A DNA stretch of 64,000 nt, taken from Clostridiales bacterium. Its GTDB lineage: Bacteria > Bacillota > Clostridia > Oscillospirales > Oscillospiraceae. The number at the start of each line of letters is the position of its first letter. Within the stretch, counting starts at the first letter, position 1. A model generated the notes under the pieces. The model was given only the letters and a program-made list of their open reading frames with translations, searched no databases and had not been told where the DNA came from. The stretch lies in contig JALFRA010000040.1 in assembly GCA_022785125.1 (NCBI GenBank), forward strand, positions 1 to 64,000. The letters are read 5' to 3'. Shown piece by piece: positions 15,531 to 23,674 of this stretch. The position numbers were made by a program, and so were the translations under genes.

Positions 15531-16274
15531 TTACCTCCCCTTCAGGTCCAGCAGAACAGCGGAGAAATCTGCCTCCAGTGCCTCCGTGATTGCAGTATGC
15601 AGACTGACAGCCTTCTCCATCTGCGCCGCTGGCAGCTGGATGCGGGCGGCGTCCCCCAGCAGCCGCACCCGGAAGTCGGTGAAGCCCAGCTTGAAGAGGG
15701 CGTTCTCTCCCCGCTCCACCTTTTCCAGCGCTTCTCTGGTAATGGAAGTTCCAGTTGGCACCCGGGTAGCCAGGCAGGCATAGGCCGGCTTGTCCCAGGT
15801 AAACAGCCCCGCCTCTTTGGACATCTGCCGCACCTGATCCTTGGTGATGCCGCACTCCCGCAGGGGGGAGCGCACCTCCAGCTCCCGCAGGGCCTGCATC
15901 CCCGGCCGGTCCCCGGCGTCATCCGAGGCGTTGGTGCCGTCCAGCAGCACGGTATAGCCGTCCTCCGCCGCCCGCTTCCACAGAGTGGTAAACAGCGCTC
16001 TCTTACAGTAGTAGCACCGCCGGGGGCCGTTGGCCGCCGCCTCAGGCACCGCCAGCACATCTTCCTCCACCACCGTCATGGGCACCTCCAGCTCCTCCGC
16101 CAATCTTTTGGCGTCAGCCAACTCAAAGGCGGGCTGAAAGACGGTGTTGACGTAATAGGCCCGCACATCACAGCCGTAGGTCCTGGCCGCCCACAGCAGC
16201 ATGGCCGAGTCCGTCCCGCCGGAAAAGGCCAGAGCCGCCCGGGGAACCTCCTTGAAAAACTGTTCCAGCGTCAT
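15531..16274 (-). CDS. larE: ATP-dependent sacrificial sulfur transferase
   Basis: 247 residues. LarE activates the precursor by adenylation and adds sulfur, in some species from its own cysteine. The PP-loop SGGTDSAML lies near residue 19. PRRCYYCKRALF (residues about 82-93) contains two cysteines of the kind seen in cluster-binding LarE enzymes. ATG 16274 has GGAG 7 bases upstream; an in-frame ATG at 16292 has none. It is first gene of the lar-nik operon, just after the leader terminator. Confidence 0.92.
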   Translation of the reverse strand: MTLEQFFKEVPRAALAFSGGTDSAMLLWAARTYGCDVRAYYVNTVFQPAFELADAKRLAEELEVPMTVVEEDVLAVPEAAANGPRRCYYCKRALFTTLWKRAAEDGYTVLLDGTNASDDAGDRPGMQALRELEVRSPLRECGITKDQVRQMSKEAGLFTWDKPAYACLATRVPTGTSITREALEKVERGENALFKLGFTDFRVRLLGDAARIQLPAAQMEKAVSLHTAITEALEADFSAVLLDLKGR

Positions 16275-16290
16275 AGCTATACTCCTTCGC

Positions 16291-16333
16291 AAAAAAGAAG
16301 GTATCCGCTCCCTTTAGGGGAACAGATACCTTC
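16291..16333 (-). terminator. Leader terminator before larE (attenuator)
   Basis: On the reverse strand a 9-bp stem (16325-16333 with 16297-16305), extended inside by CCC/GGG pairs, runs directly into TTTTTT (16291-16296), 17 bases before the larE start codon. An upstream AGATAC can instead pair with the GTATCT of the 5' arm, giving a possible antiterminator. This is the layout of a transcription-controlled leader. Confidence 0.85.
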
Positions 16334-16350
16334 CTAGTATCTTTACAATA

Positions 16351-16439
16351 GGTCAAACCACATACTGGGACATTGGATCTACCCCAGCTCTGGCCAGGTG
16401 CTCCGGCTTCCTGCCGGAATTTTGACCGAAATCCCAGTA
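16351..16439 (-). ncRNA. Candidate structured leader RNA (possible riboswitch) of the lar-nik operon
   Basis: Reading the reverse strand, an 8-bp P1 (TACTGGGA 16439-16432 with TCCCAGTA 16370-16363) encloses a 6-bp hairpin (TCCGGC, AGGAA loop, GCCGGA; 16418-16402) and a second, imperfect hairpin. A 7-base segment inside P1, GGTCAAA (16427-16421), is complementary to TTTGACC (16357-16351) just outside P1, so a pseudoknot can form. A terminator follows. I do not recognise any named riboswitch class. Nickel or a cofactor intermediate is a guess from context. Confidence 0.6.
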
Positions 16440-16486
16440 CTATTATAGCTTACCATAGACTATCATCCATTGCAAGCATTTTCTGC

Positions 16487-17371
16487 TCACTCGGCCCCAT
16501 CTTTCAGTTCTACAGGTGCCAGTTCGCCCAGCACCTCCCGTACCAACGGAAAGATATGGGTCCCTTTCAGGTAGACCAGACTGAATTCCCGGGATTCATC
16601 CAGGCAGTCCAGGTGGAAAAAAGCCAGTTCCGGCTGTCCCGCAGCCACCGGCTCATAGGCAAAGGTGATACCGCCCCCCTCCGCCACAAACCGGGTAATG
16701 AGAGAGAACTGGTTGGCGCAGATTACCCGGGAAAACAGCTCCAGGGAATAGCCCCGTTCGGCCAGCACATTCTCCAGAATGCCCCGGGTGCCCGATCCCT
16801 CCTCCCGGACGATCATGCACTGGCCCTCCAGCGCCGTCAGGGGAATGGTGCGCCCGGCAAAGGGGTGGTCCCTTCGACACAGACCTACAAATTTGGACCG
16901 GCGGAACAGGCGGCTGCCGAACCGGCTCCGGTCGAAGGCCCCCTCGATGAGGGCAAAATCCAGCTGTTCATGCTCCAGCTGCCCCAGCAGGGCGGCGGTA
17001 TTGTCCACGGAGATTTTCAGATTGCTGTCGGAATGGCGGATATACCGGCCCAGAGCCTCGGCCACTACAAATTCCCCGATGGTTTTTGTGGTTCCGATCC
17101 GCACTTCCCTTACCTTTGTCTCCATCAGTTCCTGCTGGAGGCGCTGCTCATTGTAAAGGGCAGTACGGGCATATTCTGCCACCCGCTGAGCCTGAGAGGT
17201 GGCATGAAGCTGCCGGCCATCATATACAAACAGCTTGCAGCCATACTTCTCCTCCAGCCCCCGGATCTGCTGGCTTACCGCCGGCTGGCTCATGCACAGC
17301 TTCTCCCCTGTTTTCCGGTAATTCATGGTCTCGTACAAGGTCAGAAAGGTTCGGATACGATAGTCTACCAT
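16487..17371 (-). CDS. LysR-family transcriptional regulator
   Basis: 294 residues. The N-terminal helix-turn-helix contains YRKTGEKLCMSQPAVSQQIRGLE, split here as the typical LysR recognition region, followed by a periplasmic-binding-type effector domain (TTKTIGEFVVAEAL onward). GGGGTG lies upstream of ATG 17371. It is divergent from the oxidoreductase/sulfite reductase fusion, so it probably controls that gene and itself. It also lies directly upstream of the lar leader on the same strand. Confidence 0.88.
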   Translation of the reverse strand: MVDYRIRTFLTLYETMNYRKTGEKLCMSQPAVSQQIRGLEEKYGCKLFVYDGRQLHATSQAQRVAEYARTALYNEQRLQQELMETKVREVRIGTTKTIGEFVVAEALGRYIRHSDSNLKISVDNTAALLGQLEHEQLDFALIEGAFDRSRFGSRLFRRSKFVGLCRRDHPFAGRTIPLTALEGQCMIVREEGSGTRGILENVLAERGYSLELFSRVICANQFSLITRFVAEGGGITFAYEPVAAGQPELAFFHLDCLDESREFSLVYLKGTHIFPLVREVLGELAPVELKDGAE

Positions 17372-17420
17372 GGTCCGTCACCCCATAATTTTTTTCGATC
17401 AATCAATAACTTTTAAAAAC

Positions 17421-17449
17421 TTTATTTTATTATACTGAGGTGCTATACT
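17421..17449 (+). promoter_or_regulatory. Putative promoter of the oxidoreductase/sulfite reductase fusion
   Basis: TTTATT (17421-17426), 17 bases, TATACT (17444-17449). The sequence TATACTGA occurs twice here, 13 bases apart (17431 and 17444), and could form part of the LysR binding region. Confidence 0.5.
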
Positions 17450-17497
17450 GATTACAAGCGTAACACAAAAATTTGTCAATAAGGACGGGGAACAAAG

Positions 17498-20068
17498 ATG
17501 CGTATTCTGGTCATTGGCGGCGTGGCTGCCGGTACAAAGGCCGCTGCTAAAATCAAGCGGGAGGACCGCAGCGCGGAAGTCATCATTCTGAATAAAGGTC
17601 AGGACATCTCCTATGCCGGCTGCGGCCTGCCCTACTATGTGGGCGGCGCCATTGGCAGCCGGGAGGAACTGATCGTCAACACCCCCCAGAAATACGCCGG
17701 ACTCACCGGCGCTCAGGTGGTCACCGGCTGCGAGGTCACCCATGTGGACCCTGCCGCCAAGACGGTGAGCGGCCTGCGAAATGGTCAGAGCTTCACTGAA
17801 AGCTACGATAAGCTGATCATTGCCACCGGCGCCGCTCCCGTAGTGCCCGATATGCCGGGCAAGGATCTGCCCGGCGTGTTCCCCATGCGCACCCCCGACG
17901 ACGCCGTAGGTCTGCGGGATTATGTGGCCGCCAACAGCTGCCGCCGTGCCGTGGTGGCCGGCGCCGGCTTCATCGGCCTGGAGATCGCTGAGAACCTGCT
18001 CTCCCAGGGTCTGGACGTGACTGTGGTGGATTTTGCCGATCAGATCATGCCCAGCGCCTTTGATCCCGAGATGGCTGACTTTGCCCGCCGGAAGCTGAAA
18101 GAAGCGGGTATCCGCGTAGTTACCGGCCAGCGCATCCAGTCCGTTACCGGCACCGACAAGGCCACCGGCATCGTCACCGACGGCGGTGCCATTGCCGCTG
18201 ACGTGGTGGTGCTGTCCATCGGCGTGCGCCCCGCCACCGACTTCCTGAAGGATACCGGCATCGAACTCTTCAAAGGCACTGTGGTGGTGGACAAGGAGAT
18301 GCGTACCAACCTGCCCGACATCTACGCCGCCGGCGACTGCGCCATGGTGTACAACCATCTTACCGGCAAGCCCCAGTGGTCTGCCATGGGCTCCACCGCC
18401 AACATCACCGCCCGTGCGCTGGCCAAAACCATCACCGGTACCGCCACTCCCTACGGCGGCTGCCTGGGCACCGGCGTGGTGAAGCTGCTGCCGCAGCTCA
18501 ACGCCGGACGCACCGGTCTCACCGAGGCCCAGGCCAAGGCCGAGGGCTTTGATCCCATCACTGCGGTGTGCGCCTGCGACGACAAGGCCCATTACTATCC
18601 CGGCGCCTCCAGCTTCCTCACCAAGCTGATTGCCGACCGCAGCACCCGCAAGCTGCTGGGCATTCAGGTCATCGGGTCCGGCGCGGTGGACAAGATGGTG
18701 GACATTGCTGTTGTCGGCCTGTCTGCCGGTCTGACCATTGACGCCTTTAACGATCTGGATCTGGCCTATGCCCCCCCCTTCTCCACCGCCATCCACCCCT
18801 TTGTCCAGGCCTGCTATGTACTGGAAAATAAGCTGGCCGGTGTGCTGGATTCCTTCACCCCCGCCGAGTATCTGGCCGGCGCTGCCAAGGACTACAAGGT
18901 CATTGATGTACAGCCCGCCCCCGCCATCCCCGGCGCCCACTGGGTGGAACTGGGCAAGGTCAACGGTCCTCTGGAGGGGATTGACAAGGACGAAAAGCTG
19001 CTACTGGTGTGCAACCGGGGCAAGCGGGGCTACTTCCTTCAGAGCAAGCTGAAGTTCTACGGCTACACCAACACCAAGGTTCTGGAAGGCGGCGTCACCT
19101 TCAATCAGGTGAAGGTTCCCCGTCCCGCCGGCGCCGCTCTGCCTCCCACCGAGGTCAAACGCCTCAAGGGTCTGGGCTGCCTGTGGGATAAGCGCACCTC
19201 CGACTGCTTCAATGTCCGGGTCATTACCCGCAACGGCAAGTTGACCTTTGCCGAGCACGCCGCCGTGGCCGAGGCCGCTCAGAAGTTCGGCTCCGGCGAG
19301 GTCACCATGACCACCCGTCTGACCCTGGAGATTCAGGGTGTTCCCTACGAGAACGTGGAGCCCCTCATCGAGTTCCTCAGCGCCGCCGGTCTGGACGTGG
19401 GCGGCACTGGCTCCAAGGTACGCCCGGTGGTGTCCTGTAAGGGTACCACCTGCCAGTACGGTTTGATTGACACCTTCGACCTCAGCGAGAAGCTCCATGA
19501 ACTGTTCTATAAGGGTTACCACGATGTGTCCCTCCCCCACAAGTTTAAGATCGCCGTGGGTGGCTGCCCCAACAACTGTGTCAAGCCCGACCTGAACGAC
19601 CTGGGCATCATCGGCCAGCGCCTGCCTGAGCCCGATCGGAACAAGTGCAAGGGCTGCAAGGTGTGCCAGGTCGAAAAGGCCTGCCCCATCCACGCCGTGT
19701 CTATGCAGGACGGCAAGGCCGTCATTGACACCAGCGAATGCAACCACTGCGGCCGCTGCCTGGAGAAGTGCCCCTTCGGCGCCTACACCGAGAGTACCTA
19801 CGGCTATAAAATCTACCTGGGCGGCCGCTGGGGCAAGAAGGTGGCCGCCGGACGTCCCCTGTCCAGGATCTTCACCAGCGAGGAAGAGGTCATCGCCCTG
19901 GTGGAAAAGGCCATCCTCTTCTTCCGGGATGAGGGCCAGACTGGCGAGCGCTTCTCCGACACCATCGCCCGCCTGGGCTTCGACTATGTGGAGGATAAGC
20001 TGCTCCACGGCTCCATTGACAAGGATACCATCATGAACAAGACAGTGATCGGCGGCGCCAGCTGCTAA
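17498..20068 (+). CDS. Fusion: CoA-disulfide-reductase-like flavoprotein + rhodanese + siroheme sulfite reductase-like + ferredoxin
   Basis: 856 residues in one frame. Residues 1-450 form an FAD/NAD(P)H disulfide oxidoreductase with GGVAAG, and YAGCGLPYY carries the single active cysteine of CoA-disulfide reductases. Residues about 465-535 are rhodanese-like, with LLVCNRGKRGY holding the catalytic cysteine loop. From about 565 there is a nitrite/sulfite reductase half-domain with siroheme/4Fe-4S cysteines in SCKGTTCQYG and GGCPNNC, split by two ferredoxin motifs, CKGCKVC and CNHCGRCLEKCP (716-760). It probably moves electrons from NAD(P)H to a sulfur substrate in the cytoplasm. The substrate is not proven. 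Confidence 0.85.
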   Translation: MRILVIGGVAAGTKAAAKIKREDRSAEVIILNKGQDISYAGCGLPYYVGGAIGSREELIVNTPQKYAGLTGAQVVTGCEVTHVDPAAKTVSGLRNGQSFTESYDKLIIATGAAPVVPDMPGKDLPGVFPMRTPDDAVGLRDYVAANSCRRAVVAGAGFIGLEIAENLLSQGLDVTVVDFADQIMPSAFDPEMADFARRKLKEAGIRVVTGQRIQSVTGTDKATGIVTDGGAIAADVVVLSIGVRPATDFLKDTGIELFKGTVVVDKEMRTNLPDIYAAGDCAMVYNHLTGKPQWSAMGSTANITARALAKTITGTATPYGGCLGTGVVKLLPQLNAGRTGLTEAQAKAEGFDPITAVCACDDKAHYYPGASSFLTKLIADRSTRKLLGIQVIGSGAVDKMVDIAVVGLSAGLTIDAFNDLDLAYAPPFSTAIHPFVQACYVLENKLAGVLDSFTPAEYLAGAAKDYKVIDVQPAPAIPGAHWVELGKVNGPLEGIDKDEKLLLVCNRGKRGYFLQSKLKFYGYTNTKVLEGGVTFNQVKVPRPAGAALPPTEVKRLKGLGCLWDKRTSDCFNVRVITRNGKLTFAEHAAVAEAAQKFGSGEVTMTTRLTLEIQGVPYENVEPLIEFLSAAGLDVGGTGSKVRPVVSCKGTTCQYGLIDTFDLSEKLHELFYKGYHDVSLPHKFKIAVGGCPNNCVKPDLNDLGIIGQRLPEPDRNKCKGCKVCQVEKACPIHAVSMQDGKAVIDTSECNHCGRCLEKCPFGAYTESTYGYKIYLGGRWGKKVAAGRPLSRIFTSEEEVIALVEKAILFFRDEGQTGERFSDTIARLGFDYVEDKLLHGSIDKDTIMNKTVIGGASC

Positions 20069-20088
20069 TCGCCACCCTTACCAAAAAA

Positions 20089-20133
20089 GTCCCCCGCCTG
20101 CTGCCGTATTCCGGCAGCAGGCGGGGGACTTTT
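20089..20133 (+). terminator. Terminator of the oxidoreductase fusion gene
   Basis: An 18-bp perfect GC-rich stem (20089-20106 with 20112-20129), loop TATTC, then TTTT. Confidence 0.93.
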
Positions 20134-20150
20134 GACATTTCGGGCAGTAA

Positions 20151-20184
20151 AAATGGGCTGCTGCAGGTTTGCAGCAGCCCATTT
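20151..20184 (-). terminator. Terminator of lysS
   Basis: A 14-bp stem (20151-20164 with 20171-20184) with A/T ends, 8 bases after the lysS stop on the reverse strand and followed there by T residues. Confidence 0.88.
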
Positions 20185-20191
20185 TTTACAA

Positions 20192-22141
20192 TCAATAAAG
20201 CTTGGCGCCAGCGGGAATATGGTCGTCCACCATCAGGCAGTGGAGCTTCTCCTGGCCCTCCTCATAGTGGATGGCGGAGATGATCATGCCGCAGGAGTCG
20301 ATGCCCATCATCTTGCGGGCGGGCAGATTGGTGATGGCAATCAGGGTCTTGCCCACCAATTCCTCGGGCTCATAGGTGTCGTGGATACCACTGAGGATCA
20401 CGCGGTCAGTGCCGGTGCCGTCGTCCAGAACGAACTTCAGCAGCTTCTTGCTCTTGGGCACCGCGGTGCACTCCTTCACCTTGACGGCCCGGAAGTCGGA
20501 CTTGGAGAAGGTGTCGAAGTCCACCTCGTCCTTGAACAGTGGCTCGATCTCCACCTTGGAGAAGTCGATGGGACCGGCCTCGGCGCGGGGCACGTCCACA
20601 GAAGCGGCGGGAGCAGCGGCGGTCTTGGGGGCGTCCACCTTCTCCAGGGGCTTCATGGTGGGGAAGAGGATGACGTCGCGGATGGAGTCGGAGTTGGTGA
20701 GCAGCATGACCGCGCGGTCGATGCCGATGCCCATGCCGCCCGTGGGGGGCAGGCCGTACTCCAGGGCGTTGATAAAGTCCTCGTCCATCATGCCGGCCTC
20801 GTCGTTGCCCATATCCCGGAGGGCCAGCTCATGCTCGAAGCGGCCGCGCTGGTCGATGGGGTCGTTGAGCTCGGAGAAGGCGTTGGCAAACTCGGAGTGG
20901 TTGACGAACAGCTCAAACCGCTCGGTGAGGCGGGGGTCCTTGGGAGAACGCTTGGTCAGGGGGGAGACCTCCACAGGGTACATGGTGATAAAGGTGGGCT
21001 GGATCAGCTTCTCCTCCACCCGCTGGTCAAAGGCCTCGTACAGAGCGGTACCCCAGGTGCGCTCGCAGCCCTCCATGTCGATGCCCACAGCCTCAACCGC
21101 CTTGCAGGCCTCCTCGTCATCAGAGATGGCGTCAAAGTCCACGCCCACATACTCCTTGACGGCGTCGATCATGGTCAGACGCTTCCAGCCGGGAGTCAGG
21201 TCGATCTCCACGCCCAGCCATTCCACCTTGTAGGAACCCAGGATCTCCTTGGCGGCGGAGGACAGGATGCCCTCGGCGATATCCATCATGTCGTGGAAAT
21301 CGGCATAGGCCTCGTACAGCTCGATGGAGGTGAACTCAGGGTTATGCTTGGGGTCCATGCCCTCATTGCGGAAGATGCGGCCGATCTCATACACCCGCTC
21401 GAAGCCACCCACCACCAGGCGCTTCAGGTGCAGCTCGGTGGCGATACGCATATACATATCGATGTCCAGGGTGTTGTGGTGGGTGATGAAGGGCCGGGCG
21501 GTAGCGCCGCCGGAGATGGTGTTGAGGACGGGGGTCTCCACCTCCATGTAGTTGCGCGCATCCAGATACTTACGCACGTGCTTGATGAAGGCGGTGCGGA
21601 TCTCAAAGGCACGGCGCACATCCTCGTTCATGATCAGGTCCACATAGCGCTGACGGTAACGGGTCTCCTTGTCGGTCAGGCCATGGAACTTCTCAGGCAG
21701 AGGCTGAAGGGACTTGGAGAGAAGGGTCACCTTATGGGCCTTCACAGAGATCTCGCCCCGCTTGGTCTGAAAGACCTCGCCTTCCACACCCACGATATCG
21801 CCGATGTCGATCTTCTTGAACTTGGCGAAGGCCTCCTCGCCCAGCTCGTCGATGCGGACGTACAGCTGGATGCGGCCCTTGCCGTCCTGCAGATCGCAGA
21901 ACATGGCCTTGCCCATGCCGCGCTTGGACATGATGCGGCCGGCGATGGAGGTCTCGGAGCCCTCCAGGGCCTCAAAGTTCTCCTTAATATCGGCAGAGTG
22001 ATGCTTCACCACATATTTGGTGATCTGGAAGGGGTCCTGGCCCGCCTCCTGCAGCTCCTTGAGCTTGGCGCGGCGGATCAGTCGCTGTTCGGACAGGTTC
22101 TGCTCTTCGGGCTGATTGACGCTTCTCTCTTCAGTACTCAT
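20192..22141 (-). CDS. lysS: Lysyl-tRNA synthetase (class II) with C-terminal tRNA-binding domain
   Basis: 649 residues, about 150 longer than typical LysRS. An OB-fold anticodon domain (residues about 60-170) is followed by the class II core with motif 2 (YEIGRIFRNEG) and motif 3 (GMGIGIDRAVMLL). After residue 540 comes a Trbp111/EMAPII-like domain (FRAVKVKECTAVPKSKKLLKF, in two pieces, then RKMMGIDSCGMII). Such domains normally occur on MetRS, PheRS or alone, and bind tRNA non-specifically. ATG 22141 lies 12 bases after greA, so the two are co-transcribed. Confidence 0.95.
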   Translation of the reverse strand: MSTEERSVNQPEEQNLSEQRLIRRAKLKELQEAGQDPFQITKYVVKHHSADIKENFEALEGSETSIAGRIMSKRGMGKAMFCDLQDGKGRIQLYVRIDELGEEAFAKFKKIDIGDIVGVEGEVFQTKRGEISVKAHKVTLLSKSLQPLPEKFHGLTDKETRYRQRYVDLIMNEDVRRAFEIRTAFIKHVRKYLDARNYMEVETPVLNTISGGATARPFITHHNTLDIDMYMRIATELHLKRLVVGGFERVYEIGRIFRNEGMDPKHNPEFTSIELYEAYADFHDMMDIAEGILSSAAKEILGSYKVEWLGVEIDLTPGWKRLTMIDAVKEYVGVDFDAISDDEEACKAVEAVGIDMEGCERTWGTALYEAFDQRVEEKLIQPTFITMYPVEVSPLTKRSPKDPRLTERFELFVNHSEFANAFSELNDPIDQRGRFEHELALRDMGNDEAGMMDEDFINALEYGLPPTGGMGIGIDRAVMLLTNSDSIRDVILFPTMKPLEKVDAPKTAAAPAASVDVPRAEAGPIDFSKVEIEPLFKDEVDFDTFSKSDFRAVKVKECTAVPKSKKLLKFVLDDGTGTDRVILSGIHDTYEPEELVGKTLIAITNLPARKMMGIDSCGMIISAIHYEEGQEKLHCLMVDDHIPAGAKLY

Positions 22142-22153
22142 TGCTCTTGCTCC

Positions 22154-22627
22154 TTACTTTTGAATCTCTAGGATACGATACCTTAACACACCGGCGGGAG
22201 CCTCCACCTGGACCTCCGCGCCTACCGCACAGCCCAGAAGGGCTTTTCCGAAGGGAGAATCCTCGGAAATGCGGCCGTTCATGGGGTCGGCCTCCTGAGA
22301 ACCCACCACCTGGTAGGTCTCCTCCTCCTCAAACTCCAGGTCCAGCACCTTAACGGTGGAACCCAGACGGACGGAGTTGGGGTCGCTCTCATGCTCTTCG
22401 ATGACCACATAGTTGGCCAGGATATTCTCCACCTCGGCAATGCGGGAGTAGAGCTTACCCTGCTCGTTTTTGGCCTCGTCATACTCGCTGTTCTCAGACA
22501 GATCGCCGAAAGAACGGGCCTCCTTGATCTGATCGGCCACCTCTTTTTCACGGACGGTCTTCAGATAATTCAGCTCCTGTTTCAATTCCTCCAGGCGCTC
22601 AGCGCTGAGTTTAAATTCTTTCGCCAT
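22154..22627 (-). CDS. greA: Transcription elongation factor GreA
   Basis: 157 residues. The N-terminal coiled coil has the tip segment ARSFGDLSENSEYDEAK with the acidic residues that reach the RNA polymerase active site, followed by the FKBP-like C-domain (ISEDSPFGKALLG). It rescues backtracked polymerase. ATG 22627 is preferred over a GTG five codons earlier because GGAAAGG is too close to the GTG. It is followed by lysS. Confidence 0.95.
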   Translation of the reverse strand: MAKEFKLSAERLEELKQELNYLKTVREKEVADQIKEARSFGDLSENSEYDEAKNEQGKLYSRIAEVENILANYVVIEEHESDPNSVRLGSTVKVLDLEFEEEETYQVVGSQEADPMNGRISEDSPFGKALLGCAVGAEVQVEAPAGVLRYRILEIQK

Positions 22628-22757
22628 GTCGATCGTGCACACCTTTCCTTGATTGCTTTTACTCTATCAGGATGGAGCCAATATGGGCTCCTGCAAATTC
22701 AGAACGGAAACACTCCGCCACGTTAATACGATATTATATGTAGTTTACCACCTCCTG

Positions 22758-23483
22758 TCAAGTCAATAATTTGGTATTAGGTGGCAGAACGTTGAGCTGC
22801 TCCTGACCGATCCGCCCCTCCTCCCACAGCAGGGCCAACAGGGGGAGCCGGTCCAGTCCGGCAGGCAGCGTTTCTCCTCTGATAGCGGGCAAAAAACCCG
22901 CCAGATCAGGTGTGGGACCATAGAGGCGGAACACGGTCTCCCCTGCCGCCGGAGACGGGCCAAAGCATAAAGTTACATCAGCTTTCATTCCCTCGGGAGG
23001 CCGCACCGCCGCCCCAAACTCCGCCCTCAGCCAGGCGGCCAGCTCCTCCCCTTCCTCCCCGGCGTCCACCATGAAATCCCGTACCTGAGGACACAGCTGT
23101 TCCGCCGTCCGGAAGAGGGCCGGACTTACCCCCGTCCCGGACAGCAGCACCGCCGCCTGCTCTGGCCGCCGTTCCCGGCAGCGCAGGGCCGCCAGCGCCA
23201 GCGCAGGGGCCAGCATCTGACAAAAAGCCTCTGTCTCCACCGGACGCAGCCCCGCCTCCTCCAGCGCCTCCCAGCAGGGAAATCCCGCCTGGGTCAGCAC
23301 CCGGCGCACCCCGCTCCGGACCAGCTCCCTGGCGCCCCGGGCCACCCGCCGCAGCCGGGCCCGCTCCCTCATCCCCTCCCGCACCGGCACCGTGGCCCGC
23401 TGACAGGGCAGTCCCAGCAGCCAGTCCCGTTCCACCCGGATTCTGCGGCCTTTTTCTTCTTTCCATTCCATGATCCCCACCAT
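22758..23483 (-). CDS. Hypothetical protein, arginine-rich, unknown function
   Basis: 241 residues. GAGGTG lies 6 bases before ATG 23483. The first 60 residues are strongly basic (REGMRERARLRRVARGARE). The rest is rich in Ala/Leu/Gly, with alternating hydrophobic blocks such as AAVLLSGTGVSPALFRTAEQL and a helical stretch EEGEELAAWLRAEFG. No signal peptide, membrane helix or known catalytic motif is visible. It stands alone, leftward, 275 bases before the alkaline phosphatase gene. I do not recognise the family. Confidence 0.6.
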   Translation of the reverse strand: MVGIMEWKEEKGRRIRVERDWLLGLPCQRATVPVREGMRERARLRRVARGARELVRSGVRRVLTQAGFPCWEALEEAGLRPVETEAFCQMLAPALALAALRCRERRPEQAAVLLSGTGVSPALFRTAEQLCPQVRDFMVDAGEEGEELAAWLRAEFGAAVRPPEGMKADVTLCFGPSPAAGETVFRLYGPTPDLAGFLPAIRGETLPAGLDRLPLLALLWEEGRIGQEQLNVLPPNTKLLT

Positions 23484-23674
23484 AGTGTCACCTCGCCTAC
23501 AGCCTATGCTTTTTCCTTTCTGGTATGCCGCTTTACTTTTCCGGTTCTTTACAAAGCCTTACCTTGATTTTGCACACCTTTACGGTAGGATGATAGCGCA
23601 CCCGTGCCCCTTCGGGTATGATTCATATGTCTCTGGAGAGATTAAGATTGAACCCGATTTTGGAGGAATCAAAC

